Part shown: positions 1 through 5,666 of the stretch, piece after piece | Position numbering within the stretch: position 1 is the first letter of the stretch | Layout: the number at the start of each line of letters is the position of its first letter | Assembly (NCBI GenBank): GCA_017964345.1 | Contig: JAGCSD010000080.1 | Coordinates: forward strand, 1-5,666 | Length of the DNA stretch: 5,666 nt | Direction of reading: 5' to 3' | From: Clostridia bacterium | GTDB taxonomy: Bacteria; Bacillota; Clostridia; Christensenellales; QALW01 | Notes under the pieces: generated by a model | Told to the model about the DNA's origin: nothing | The model's input: the letters and a program-made list of their open reading frames with translations, nothing else | The model's database searches: none | Position numbers and translations under genes: made by a program

Positions 1-1
1 G

Positions 2-1225
2 TTTTTGCGAAACGTCATTACGGTGGGCTTTAAGCAGAAAGGCTGTCTGACATGGGAGGAAGCGCTTCAGCGCGCGCCGCGCGTGCCCAAAGAGGAAGTT
101 TTGCGTATGGCGGCGGCGGTCGATAAGGACGACGTCTGCAATATGCAGTATACCTCCGGTACGACGGGATTTCCCACAGGCGTCATGCTGACGCATTACA
201 ATATTGTCAACAACGGCAAGTGCATCGGCGACCGTATGGATCTTTCCACCGCGGACCGCATGATGATTCAGGTTCCGATGTTCCATTGCTTCGGTATGGT
301 GCTTGCCATGACATCCACGATGACGCATGGCGGCACATTGCTTCCGCTGCCGTATTTTTCGCCCAAGCCGGCGCTGGCGTGTATTCATAACGAGCATATC
401 ACGGCGTTTCACGGCGTGCCGACGATGTTCATTGCTATGCTGGAACACCCGGATTTTGCCAAAACCGATTTTTCCTATATGCGCACGGGCATTATGGCGG
501 GAAGTCCCTGCCCGATCTCCGCGATGCGCGATGTGGTCGAGAAAATGCACATGAGCGAAATCACGATCGTATACGGGCAGACCGAGGCGTCGCCCGGCTG
601 TACGATGAGTTCGACCGATGATCCCATTGAAGTGCGCGTGGGCACGGTGGGACGCGCTATGCCGGAAATCGAATGCCGCATTGTCGATCCGGAAACAGGC
701 GAGGACTGCCCGGACGAAGTGCCCGGCGAATTCCTGGCGCGCGGATACAATTTGATGAAAGGGTATTACAAAATGCCCAAAGCGACCGCCGCGGCGATCG
801 ATAAAGACGGTTGGCTTCACACAGGCGATTTGGCGTGCCGTACCAAGGAGGGGAATTACCGTATTACAGGGCGCTTGAAAGACATGATCATTCGCGGGGG
901 CGAAAACATCTATCCCAAAGAAATTGAGGAGTTTATTTATACGCATCCGCTGGTCAGCGACGTACAGGTCATCGGCGTGCCGGATGAACAGTACGGCGAA
1001 GAGATCATGGCGTGCGTCATCTTAAAGGAGGGCGCTTCCATGACCGCCGACGACATGAAAGCGTATATTGCCGCCAATATGGCGCGTCATAAGGTGCCGC
1101 GCTATGTGGAATTTGTCACGGAATTCCCGATGAACGCCGCGGGCAAGATATTGAAATACAAAATGCGGGAAGACGCGATCGAAAAACTCGGTTTGCAGAA
1201 AGCCAACAGCGTGGTGACGGCGTAA
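2..1225 (+). CDS. Acyl-CoA synthetase, ACSF2-like AMP-binding family, 5'-truncated by window edge
   Basis: It activates a carboxylic (probably fatty) acid with ATP to an acyl-adenylate and then transfers the acyl group to CoA in the cytoplasm. The frame is open from base 2, so the real start lies upstream; about 407 residues are visible of the roughly 540 usual for the family. Numbering from the Leu codon at base 5, the adenylation motifs appear in order. The P-loop TSGTTGFPTG is at 50-59, YGQTE at 190-194, GWLHTGD at 269-275, and the hinge region ITGRLKDMIIRGGENIYP at 287-304. The C-terminal catalytic lysine is K381 in PMNAAGK. The FHCFGM, HGVPTMF and IMAGSPCP segments resemble the ACSF2 / YngI (AcsF) branch of medium- and long-chain acyl-CoA ligases. 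One oddity is Thr in place of the usual Lys in the P-loop (PTG rather than PKG). The stop overlaps the start of the next gene, so the two are cotranscribed. Family is certain; substrate is not readable. Confidence 0.95.
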   Translation, partial: FLRNVITVGFKQKGCLTWEEALQRAPRVPKEEVLRMAAAVDKDDVCNMQYTSGTTGFPTGVMLTHYNIVNNGKCIGDRMDLSTADRMMIQVPMFHCFGMVLAMTSTMTHGGTLLPLPYFSPKPALACIHNEHITAFHGVPTMFIAMLEHPDFAKTDFSYMRTGIMAGSPCPISAMRDVVEKMHMSEITIVYGQTEASPGCTMSSTDDPIEVRVGTVGRAMPEIECRIVDPETGEDCPDEVPGEFLARGYNLMKGYYKMPKATAAAIDKDGWLHTGDLACRTKEGNYRITGRLKDMIIRGGENIYPKEIEEFIYTHPLVSDVQVIGVPDEQYGEEIMACVILKEGASMTADDMKAYIAANMARHKVPRYVEFVTEFPMNAAGKILKYKMREDAIEKLGLQKANSVVTA

Positions 1226-2040
1226 TGATCGAGGAAAGCTATCGCGTGATCGACGCACACTGTCATATTTACCCCGATAAGATCGCCGAACGCGCCGTAC
1301 ACGGCACGGACGAGTTTTATCATCTGCATTCGCTCTTTGACGGTAAGGTGTCCACTCTGCACGCACGCGGAAACGCGGCGGGTGTGGATCATTTTGTCGT
1401 GCAGTCGGTTGCAACGAGCCCCGCGCAGGTCGCCTCGATCAATCACTTTATTGCCGATTCGGTCGCCGCGTCAAACGGCACGATGACGGGACTTGGTACT
1501 CTGCACCCGGCAAGCGACGATTTCCGCCGCGATGTGGAACAGGTTTTGGCGCTGAACCTTCACGGCGTGAAACTCCACCCGGATATTCAGCAGTTTGCCA
1601 TTGACGATCCCGCGTGCGACGACATTTACGCGCTTTGCTCGGAAGCCGATCTTCCGATCCTTATGCATATGGGGGACAGGCGGTTCGCCTATTCGCATCC
1701 GCGCCAACTGCTGGACGTCATGAAGCGTTTCCCGCGTTTGCGCGTCTGCGGCGCGCATTTGGGCGGCTGGTCGGTATGGAAGGAAGCTGTGGACCTGCTC
1801 GCGGGCACGCCCAACCTTTTTGTGGATACCTGTTCGAGCTTTGCGTGGCTGACACAATCAGATGCATATAGGATCATACGGGCATATGGAGCGGATCGCG
1901 TGATGTTCGGTACGGATTATCCGATGTGGGACGCGCAAAAGGAATTGGAGTTTTTGACGGCGCTTCCGCTTGCGGAGGATGAAAAACGACAGATCCTTTC
2001 CGAAAACGCCTGTGCGCTGTGGCGCATAGACGCAAATTGA
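1225..2040 (+). CDS. Amidohydrolase-2 family metal-dependent hydrolase (TIM barrel)
   Basis: This is a complete gene of 271 residues, normal for the compact members of the family. The fold is a metal-dependent TIM barrel whose relatives hydrolyse C-N, C-O or lactone bonds or decarboxylate aromatic acids (ACMSD type). Visible metal and catalytic candidates are the HxH pair H12/H14 in IDAHCHIYPDK, K116 in GVKLHPD, H148 in ILMHMGD, H178 in CGAHLGGW, and D231 in MFGTDYP near the end of the barrel. This order matches ACMSD-like enzymes, where the equivalents bind one Zn ion and activate water; that mapping is inference from family knowledge. No signal peptide is seen, so it is cytoplasmic. The ATG shares its A with the TAA stop of the acyl-CoA synthetase (TAATG) and has no clear Shine-Dalgarno, so translation probably depends on reinitiation by ribosomes finishing the upstream gene. 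The substrate is unknown, but it may prepare or remove the acid or acyl group handled by its partner. Confidence 0.9.
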   Translation: MIEESYRVIDAHCHIYPDKIAERAVHGTDEFYHLHSLFDGKVSTLHARGNAAGVDHFVVQSVATSPAQVASINHFIADSVAASNGTMTGLGTLHPASDDFRRDVEQVLALNLHGVKLHPDIQQFAIDDPACDDIYALCSEADLPILMHMGDRRFAYSHPRQLLDVMKRFPRLRVCGAHLGGWSVWKEAVDLLAGTPNLFVDTCSSFAWLTQSDAYRIIRAYGADRVMFGTDYPMWDAQKELEFLTALPLAEDEKRQILSENACALWRIDAN

Positions 2041-2065
2041 CTTTTTGCGGCATCTGTGATATAGT
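2037..2065 (+). promoter_or_regulatory. Sigma-A promoter of thrH, extended -10
   Basis: TTGACT (2037-2042) and TATAGT (2060-2065) are separated by exactly 17 bases, with TG at 2057-2058 one base before the -10 box. The -35 box contains the TGA stop codon of the upstream hydrolase. Transcription should start near 2072, leaving a leader of about 20 bases. No terminator lies between the hydrolase and thrH, so read-through from the upstream operon may add to this promoter. Confidence 0.75.
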
Positions 2066-2075
2066 AAACGGGATG

Positions 2076-2083
2076 AAAGGAAG
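2076..2083 (+). promoter_or_regulatory. Ribosome binding site that fixes the thrH start
   Basis: AAAGGAAG sits 7 bases before the ATG at 2091. An in-frame ATG at 2073 has no such site and would lie almost at the predicted transcription start. This supports 2091 as the true start. Confidence 0.8.
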
Positions 2084-2090
2084 AAATCTC

Positions 2091-2690
2091 ATGAATATTG
2101 TTTGTCTGGACTTAGAAGGTGTGTTGGTACCGGAAATATGGATTGCGTTTGCCGAGGCGAGCGGCATTCCGGAGTTGAAGCGTACCACGAGGGATGAACC
2201 GGACTATGATAAATTGATGCGTTGGCGGCTCGGCATTTTGAAAGAGCATAAGCTCGGCTTGAAAGAAATTCAGGAAACGATCGCCAAAATTGAACCGATG
2301 GACGGTGCGAAGGCGTTTCTTGACGCCCTGCGCGAACAGACACAGGTCATTATTCTCAGCGATACCTTTACGCAGTTCGCCGCGCCCTTAATGAAAAAAC
2401 TCGGGTTACCCACGATCTTCTGCAATACACTGAACGTTGAGCCGGACGGCAGTATCTCGGGCTTTACGATGCGCACGGAGAAGTCTAAACTTGCGACGGT
2501 CAAAGCCCTGCAATCCGTCGGGTTTGACACGATCGCCGCGGGAGACAGCTATAATGACCTCGGTATGATCCAGGCGAGCAAGGCGGGCTTTTTGTTTCGC
2601 AGTACCGAACAAATCAAGAGCGACCACCCCGAATTGCCGGCGCTGGAAACATATGACGAACTCCTGAACGCTATTTTGCGGGCGTTGTAA
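2091..2690 (+). CDS. thrH: Bifunctional phosphoserine phosphatase / homoserine phosphotransferase ThrH
   Basis: This is a cytoplasmic HAD-superfamily enzyme of 199 residues, close to the roughly 205 of Pseudomonas ThrH. The N-terminus, CLDLEGVLVPEIWIAFAE (residues 5-22), is nearly the same as I recall for that protein. ThrH removes phosphate from phosphoserine to give serine and can pass it to homoserine. The resulting O-phosphohomoserine is the substrate of threonine synthase. HAD motifs are motif I DLEG with nucleophile D7 and Glu at position 9 (typical of ThrH, where most HADs have a second Asp), motif II ILSDTF with S90, a motif III lysine probably K133, and motif IV AAGDSYND at 149-156 with metal ligands D152 and D156. 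The cap region 33-70 contains TTRDEPDYD, also ThrH-like. The start at 2091 rests on the ribosome site and family alignment; the frame is open further upstream into the hydrolase gene. It is transcribed from its own promoter and closed by its own terminator. No other serine or threonine gene is in view. Confidence 0.93.
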   Translation: MNIVCLDLEGVLVPEIWIAFAEASGIPELKRTTRDEPDYDKLMRWRLGILKEHKLGLKEIQETIAKIEPMDGAKAFLDALREQTQVIILSDTFTQFAAPLMKKLGLPTIFCNTLNVEPDGSISGFTMRTEKSKLATVKALQSVGFDTIAAGDSYNDLGMIQASKAGFLFRSTEQIKSDHPELPALETYDELLNAILRAL

Positions 2691-2722
2691 CGATGAAAGA
2701 CCGAAAACTGATTTCTTATGTG

Positions 2723-2753
2723 AACGCACGAACCGAAAGTTGGTGCGTTTTTT
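2723..2753 (+). terminator. Intrinsic terminator after thrH
   Basis: A 7-bp stem AACGCAC / GTGCGTT (2723-2729 with 2743-2749) continues, past one G-G mismatch, into AAC / GTT (2731-2733 with 2739-2741). It closes on the loop CGAAA and runs into six T residues at 2748-2753. It ends the thrH transcript 33 bases after the stop. The opposite strand has no T run, so it should work only in the + direction. Confidence 0.85.
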
Positions 2754-2777
2754 GTGTGTAATTGGCATAAAAGATTC

Positions 2778-2806
2778 TTTACATTCCGCTCGGACTGTGA
2801 TAAAAT
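2778..2806 (+). promoter_or_regulatory. Sigma-A promoter of the large exported protein gene, extended -10
   Basis: TTTACA (2778-2783) and TAAAAT (2801-2806) are 17 bases apart, with TG at 2798-2799 as an extended -10. The spacer holds a small inverted repeat TCCG-CT-CGGA (2785-2794), too short to call an operator. Transcription should begin near 2813, giving an untranslated leader of about 37 bases in which I see no riboswitch-like structure. The site lies just after the thrH terminator, so this is a separate transcription unit. Confidence 0.75.
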
Positions 2807-2836
2807 TCTAAATAGGGATTAGTTACTCGTTATTAC

Positions 2837-2841
2837 GGAGG
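2837..2841 (+). promoter_or_regulatory. Strong Shine-Dalgarno of the exported protein gene
   Basis: GGAGG lies 8 bases before the ATG at 2850, within a longer purine run that continues to 2848. This is the strongest ribosome site in the window and suggests high translation. Confidence 0.85.
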
Positions 2842-2849
2842 AGAGGAAT

Positions 2850-2924
2850 ATGAAAACAAAAGTTTTGGCGATCATGCTGTCGCTGTGCATGGCACTGGGC
2901 GTATGCACTTCCGTGGTACAGGCG
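2850..2924 (+). other. Sec signal peptide coding segment
   Basis: Residues 1-25 have a short basic N-region (K2, K4), a hydrophobic core from V5 to V18, and a V-Q-A site with likely cleavage between A25 and G26 by signal peptidase I. LGVC at 16-19 resembles a lipobox, but Val just before the Cys is poor for lipoprotein signal peptidase, so the secreted form is preferred over a lipoprotein. Confidence 0.85.
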
Positions 2925-5666
2925 GGACCGATTGTTCAGTCAGGGGTTTCGGTGTTGTATATGAACCAGGTCAGCGAGGAAGAGGAACCGTACGTCACAA
3001 CCGAGCGTACCGAGTATACGAAGATGATAGCGGTTTGCGGTGATGAAGGAAGTGAATACACCCTGACCGAGGATGTGTCGGACGTGGTTTTTCTTGTAAA
3101 TAATACGATGGTGACGCTTGGCGAGGGCGGAGGATATGCCATGGCAGGACTGCTCGGCACGGCGTCGCTGACCGACGGCAATCTGGTCCTGACGCCGCCG
3201 TACGGTACACCCGCGTTTACCGGTGATCCGACGGTTTTCGAAGAATGGGCAACCTTCTTTGAGAACGAAGTCGAAAATGCGTTTATTCCTTTGGCAACGT
3301 ATAACGGCGATTTGGCGCAGGATCATCAGTTCCCGTATTCGAACCTGACCGTTCACGGAAACTTGACGGTTTCCGGCGATTGGATGTATCAAGAAAACCT
3401 TACCGTGGATGGCAATTTGACGGTTCAAACAATTTTCAGCGTCGAGAATGCCGCTGTTTCCGGTAATATTTTTATTCAGGCGCCTGAAGGCGGCGATCCG
3501 AACGGGCTGAATATTCTGTGGGGCGGTTCGCTGACGCTGGGCGGCACGTTTACGGCTGACGACGGGCAGATCTTTGAGCTGGTTGACAATGCCGCGGTAT
3601 ACGGCGATGTGCCGCTGTACGTCTTTGACGGCGAAGGGTTAGTCCCCTTTGTATTGGAATCGGAGCATAAACTTCTTGATTTTACCTATGTTGCCGCGGA
3701 ATCGGCGTTCGTTAAGCAGGAAAACGGCGGCGGTGACGACGACGGCGAACTGCGTGAGTTTGACGCCCGCCTGGATTACGACCATTCCCGCGCGTTGATC
3801 ACGGTCTTGATAGACGGAGCGGAGCCGTTTACGGTTTACGGCGGTGAGAGGTTTTTCTTTACCTATGACGACCAACCGCATCCGCTTTGCTTTTCGATCG
3901 ACACGGCGCGCAATGCTTGGGGCGAACTGGAAGAGGAAGAGCAGATTCACGATCTGTCCGTTTCCGTGTTTTACTATTATAAAGGTGCAAACGATGACAT
4001 TTGGATGATGGATTGCATCGTGCGCGCGGGCGAAGCGACGGATGAGCGATTCACGTTTGAGAACAACACGCTGTCCTTCACGCCCGCATCCACGGCGCCC
4101 TTTTACATGGAAATCTGCCTGACGGAAGAAGAGTATGCGTTCGCCACCATGTCCCCGGAGGAAGGCGAAGTATTATTAGAGTATTATATCGAGGGCTTTG
4201 GCGGCGTGACCGAAGGCGCCGCCAAGCACCGGGTACACGCGTTCGGAAATACCAAGATGATCTTTGATCTGACGGACCGAGCGACTGTTTTTACGAATAT
4301 TACACCGCAGGAGGGCGAAAGTCTGATCGGCTTCCGCTTCCAATACGAATACTTTTTTCTTGATAACGAAGCGGATATGGCGCGGCTTGCCGAGAACGGC
4401 GCGGTCTATGACGCCGAAGCGGGCACGCTGACGGTTACGTTTGATCCGGAAGAGCCGTATATGGATTTGGTCTTTTGGTTTTCCGGCGGTGATCCCGGAC
4501 CGGGGGGTGATCTAAATGACTTTGACGCGCGCGTGAACTACGATGACAACCGCGTAGCGATTGTCGCGCAGATCGGCGAAACCGATCCGTTTGACGTGCG
4601 CAGTTGGGATCGCTTCCTGTTTGCACCGGAGGGCGAGCTTCAACCGGTAAGCCTTACGATTGACACGACGCGCAGCATCTGGCGCGAGCTGTCGGAGGAA
4701 GAGCGCGTGCAGGATATGTCCGTGTTTATTGTTTGCAGATGGCGCGACCATGAGGATAGAAACGTGTGGCACGAGGCGTATATCGTCCGTGCAGGCGTTG
4801 TGGAAGAAGCATATCGCGCGCAATATACGTTTGAGAATAATGAACTTTCCTTTTTGCCTGAAACGGGGGAACCGTTCGAACTGGAAGTGTATTTGAATGA
4901 GTCAGAACTGGTGTTTAATCAGATTCAGCCGGACGAAGGTGAAGTATTGATCCAATATGATTCGAACGGTCGCGGAAGTTTCTCCGTGAGTGGATACAAA
5001 GATGCGGCGTACATGGGCGGCATGACGAAAATGATCTTTGACGCGGCAAATGAAACGATTCTTTTTACGGAGATCAATCCGGCGGAGGGTGAAGAGCTGA
5101 TTGGTGTCCGGTTCATGGACGAGGAGTATCGTTTTGATAATCCGGGCGATTTGGCGCGCCTTGCCGGATGCGGCGTGACGTACGACGCGGAAGCGCATAC
5201 GCTGACGGTTACGATGAACCCCGAACAGCCGTATCTGTATTTGACGATCCGCTTTTCCGATTACGGCTCAAGCTGGCTTGGTACCGGGCAATTTGCACTG
5301 CAGTACCGTTACGGCTTCGGACGCGTATTGTTTGCGCGGGATGCTGAGGAGCTTTTGCCGATTCCCGCCGGACCCGCTATCGATTACGCCGCGGAGTCCA
5401 CGCTTCGCTTCGAACTGGATTATCGTTATGATCCCAACGGCTATCCGATTGAAAAAGATTCAAACTGCTATATTGCCGATGAGGATATTAGCCCGTGGAT
5501 TCTGCTTCGCGACGAATGGACACATCAGGAAATGTGGATCGTAGAAACGGGTGTGGTGCCGGAGCATCTGCAGGCGCAGTTCACGTTTGAAGATAACACT
5601 TTGATTTTTCAGACGGAAAACGCGCACCCCTTTACGTTGTCGGTCTTTTGGACGGACGAGGACAAA
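2850..5666 (+). CDS. Large exported multi-repeat protein of unknown function, 3' end beyond window
   Basis: The frame stays open for 939 codons to the last base, so the C-terminus and any cell-wall anchor are not visible. Layout by residue: Sec signal peptide 1-25; an uncharacterised acidic region about 26-160; an NLTV-rich beta-solenoid-like segment about 163-258; a Gly/Asp linker (GGGDDDG, 293-299); domain copy 1, 300-552; a second Gly-rich tail (GGDPGPGGD, 546-554) leading into copy 2, 554-812; and a divergent copy 3 from 813 to the edge. The protein is rich in Asp, Glu, Phe and Tyr, with few cysteines, and alternates hydrophobic and polar residues as beta-rich extracellular proteins do. 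No catalytic motif, sortase signal, SLH or dockerin module is seen in the visible part. It has its own promoter and strong ribosome site, with no partner gene in view. A surface adhesin, matrix or S-layer-associated protein would fit, but this is only inference and I do not recognise the family. The reading frame and export are well supported; function is not. Confidence 0.9.
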   Translation, partial: MKTKVLAIMLSLCMALGVCTSVVQAGPIVQSGVSVLYMNQVSEEEEPYVTTERTEYTKMIAVCGDEGSEYTLTEDVSDVVFLVNNTMVTLGEGGGYAMAGLLGTASLTDGNLVLTPPYGTPAFTGDPTVFEEWATFFENEVENAFIPLATYNGDLAQDHQFPYSNLTVHGNLTVSGDWMYQENLTVDGNLTVQTIFSVENAAVSGNIFIQAPEGGDPNGLNILWGGSLTLGGTFTADDGQIFELVDNAAVYGDVPLYVFDGEGLVPFVLESEHKLLDFTYVAAESAFVKQENGGGDDDGELREFDARLDYDHSRALITVLIDGAEPFTVYGGERFFFTYDDQPHPLCFSIDTARNAWGELEEEEQIHDLSVSVFYYYKGANDDIWMMDCIVRAGEATDERFTFENNTLSFTPASTAPFYMEICLTEEEYAFATMSPEEGEVLLEYYIEGFGGVTEGAAKHRVHAFGNTKMIFDLTDRATVFTNITPQEGESLIGFRFQYEYFFLDNEADMARLAENGAVYDAEAGTLTVTFDPEEPYMDLVFWFSGGDPGPGGDLNDFDARVNYDDNRVAIVAQIGETDPFDVRSWDRFLFAPEGELQPVSLTIDTTRSIWRELSEEERVQDMSVFIVCRWRDHEDRNVWHEAYIVRAGVVEEAYRAQYTFENNELSFLPETGEPFELEVYLNESELVFNQIQPDEGEVLIQYDSNGRGSFSVSGYKDAAYMGGMTKMIFDAANETILFTEINPAEGEELIGVRFMDEEYRFDNPGDLARLAGCGVTYDAEAHTLTVTMNPEQPYLYLTIRFSDYGSSWLGTGQFALQYRYGFGRVLFARDAEELLPIPAGPAIDYAAESTLRFELDYRYDPNGYPIEKDSNCYIADEDISPWILLRDEWTHQEMWIVETGVVPEHLQAQFTFEDNTLIFQTENAHPFTLSVFWTDEDK
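3336..3623 (+). repeat. NLTV-type beta-solenoid-like repeat segment of the exported protein
   Basis: Residues 163-258 contain repeated short strands with the pattern NLTV-x-G: NLTVHG (165-170), NLTVSG (171-176), NLTVDG (183-188) and NLTV (189-192). Looser copies follow: AAVSGNIFI (201-209), GSLTLGGTFT (226-235) and AAVYGDVPLYV (248-258). Alternating hydrophobic residues with Gly or Asn at turns are what stacked coils of a parallel beta-helix look like, as in bactofilins or adhesin stalks. The fold is inferred from pattern only. It sits between the N-terminal region and the first large repeat. Confidence 0.6.
3747..4505 (+). repeat. Large domain repeat, copy 1 (residues 300-552)
   Basis: It starts after GGGDDDG with ELREFDARLDYD. 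Landmarks shared with copy 2 are FDAR (304-307), SIDTARNAW (349-357), CIVRAG (389-394), TFENNTLSF (402-410), SPEEGEVLL (435-443), TKMIFD (468-473), TPQEGESLIGFRF (485-497) and YDAEAGTLTV (520-529). It ends in the tail GGDPGPGG. From residue 434 to 545 it aligns with copy 2 without gaps at an offset of 258 residues; my hand count gives about 55 identities in 112 positions. Confidence 0.9.
4509..5285 (+). repeat. Large domain repeat, copy 2 (residues 554-812)
   Basis: It begins DLNDFDARVNYD directly after the Gly-rich tail of copy 1. The landmarks recur at FDAR (558-561), TIDTTRSIW (603-611), YIVRAG (644-649), TFENNELSF (660-668), QPDEGEVLI (693-701), TKMIFD (726-731), NPAEGEELIGVRF (743-755) and YDAEAHTLTV (778-787). 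The offset from copy 1 is 254 residues in the first half and 258 in the second, so copy 2 carries about four extra residues between positions 611 and 660. At DNA level ACGCTGACGGTTACG occurs at 4425-4439 and again at 5199-5213, exactly 774 bases apart. Confidence 0.9.
5286..5666 (+). repeat. Large domain repeat, copy 3, divergent and cut by window edge (residues 813-939)
   Basis: The start is weakly conserved: GQFALQYRYGFGRV (813-826) lines up with NDFDARVNYDDNRV (556-569) at F, Y, R and V. The match becomes clear at WIVETGVV (896-903), FTFEDNTLIF (911-920) and HPFTL (926-930), which correspond to YIVRAGVV, YTFENNELSF and EPFEL of copy 2. No Gly/Asp linker precedes it, unlike copies 1 and 2. 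The remaining half, including any EGE and TKMIFD landmarks, lies outside the window. Confidence 0.75.

Noticed and set aside
1022..1446. Two overlapping - strand frames of 130 and 114 codons across the ligase/hydrolase junction
   Set aside because: They overlap well-supported genes and each other, lack ribosome sites and give Arg-rich, low-information peptides typical of antisense reading.
2019..2090. Longer N-terminus for ThrH, including the in-frame ATG at 2073
   Set aside because: The extension overlaps the hydrolase and the promoter. The predicted transcript starts at about 2072, and the ribosome site and family alignment both favour 2091.
2785..2794. Inverted repeat TCCG-CT-CGGA between the -35 and -10 boxes as an operator
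   Set aside because: A 4-bp arm is expected by chance and no second copy is seen near the other promoter.
2895..2906. Lipobox-like LGVC in the signal peptide
   Set aside because: Val directly before the Cys does not fit the usual Gly/Ala/Ser, and a good signal peptidase I site VQA follows six residues later.
2940..3428. A 162-codon open frame on the - strand inside the exported protein gene
   Set aside because: It lies wholly antisense to a frame with promoter, ribosome site, signal peptide and internal repeats. Its translation shows no domain pattern, and it is a by-product of codon use in the + strand gene.
5278..5544. An 88-codon + strand frame near the right edge
   Set aside because: It is out of frame with, and fully inside, the repeat protein, with no ribosome site and no recognisable domain.
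2850..5666. DNA-level direct repeats as a CRISPR array or satellite
   Set aside because: The periodicity is about 770 bases, the copies are diverged coding sequence kept in frame, and there are no short identical repeats with unique spacers.

Overview
The window looks like chromosomal DNA of a Gram-positive-type bacterium, most likely an uncultured Clostridia-like member of the Bacillota. Both visible promoters are near-consensus sigma-A sites with a TGn extension. Ribosome sites are strong and purine-rich, genes are tightly packed, and base composition by eye is close to balanced with a mild G+C lean. This assignment is inference; no rRNA or marker gene is present. All genes lie on the + strand.

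Region 1 (2-2040) is a metabolic operon cut by the left edge. It holds the C-terminal three quarters of an ACSF2-type acyl-CoA synthetase and a TIM-barrel metal-dependent hydrolase of the amidohydrolase-2 family. The two are joined by a TAATG stop/start overlap. Region 2 (2037-2753) is a self-contained thrH unit. Its promoter has a -35 box overlapping the hydrolase stop codon. The gene encodes a HAD-family phosphoserine phosphatase / homoserine phosphotransferase and ends in an intrinsic terminator. ThrH links serine and threonine biosynthesis.

Region 3 (2778-5666) has its own promoter and a strong ribosome binding site. It then holds one open frame of 939 codons that runs off the right edge without a stop. 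The frame encodes a large exported protein with a Sec signal peptide, an uncharacterised N-terminal region and a short NLTV-type segment that looks like a beta-solenoid. These are followed by two full copies and the start of a third copy of a domain of about 255 residues. The domain itself appears to be built from shorter beta-hairpin-like units. This gene fills half the window and is the least explained part of it.

The three transcription units do not form an obvious common pathway. The first two are cytoplasmic metabolism and the third is a surface or secreted structural or binding protein. I see no tRNA, rRNA, CRISPR array, insertion sequence or phage gene. No stretch longer than 160 bases lacks a gene.
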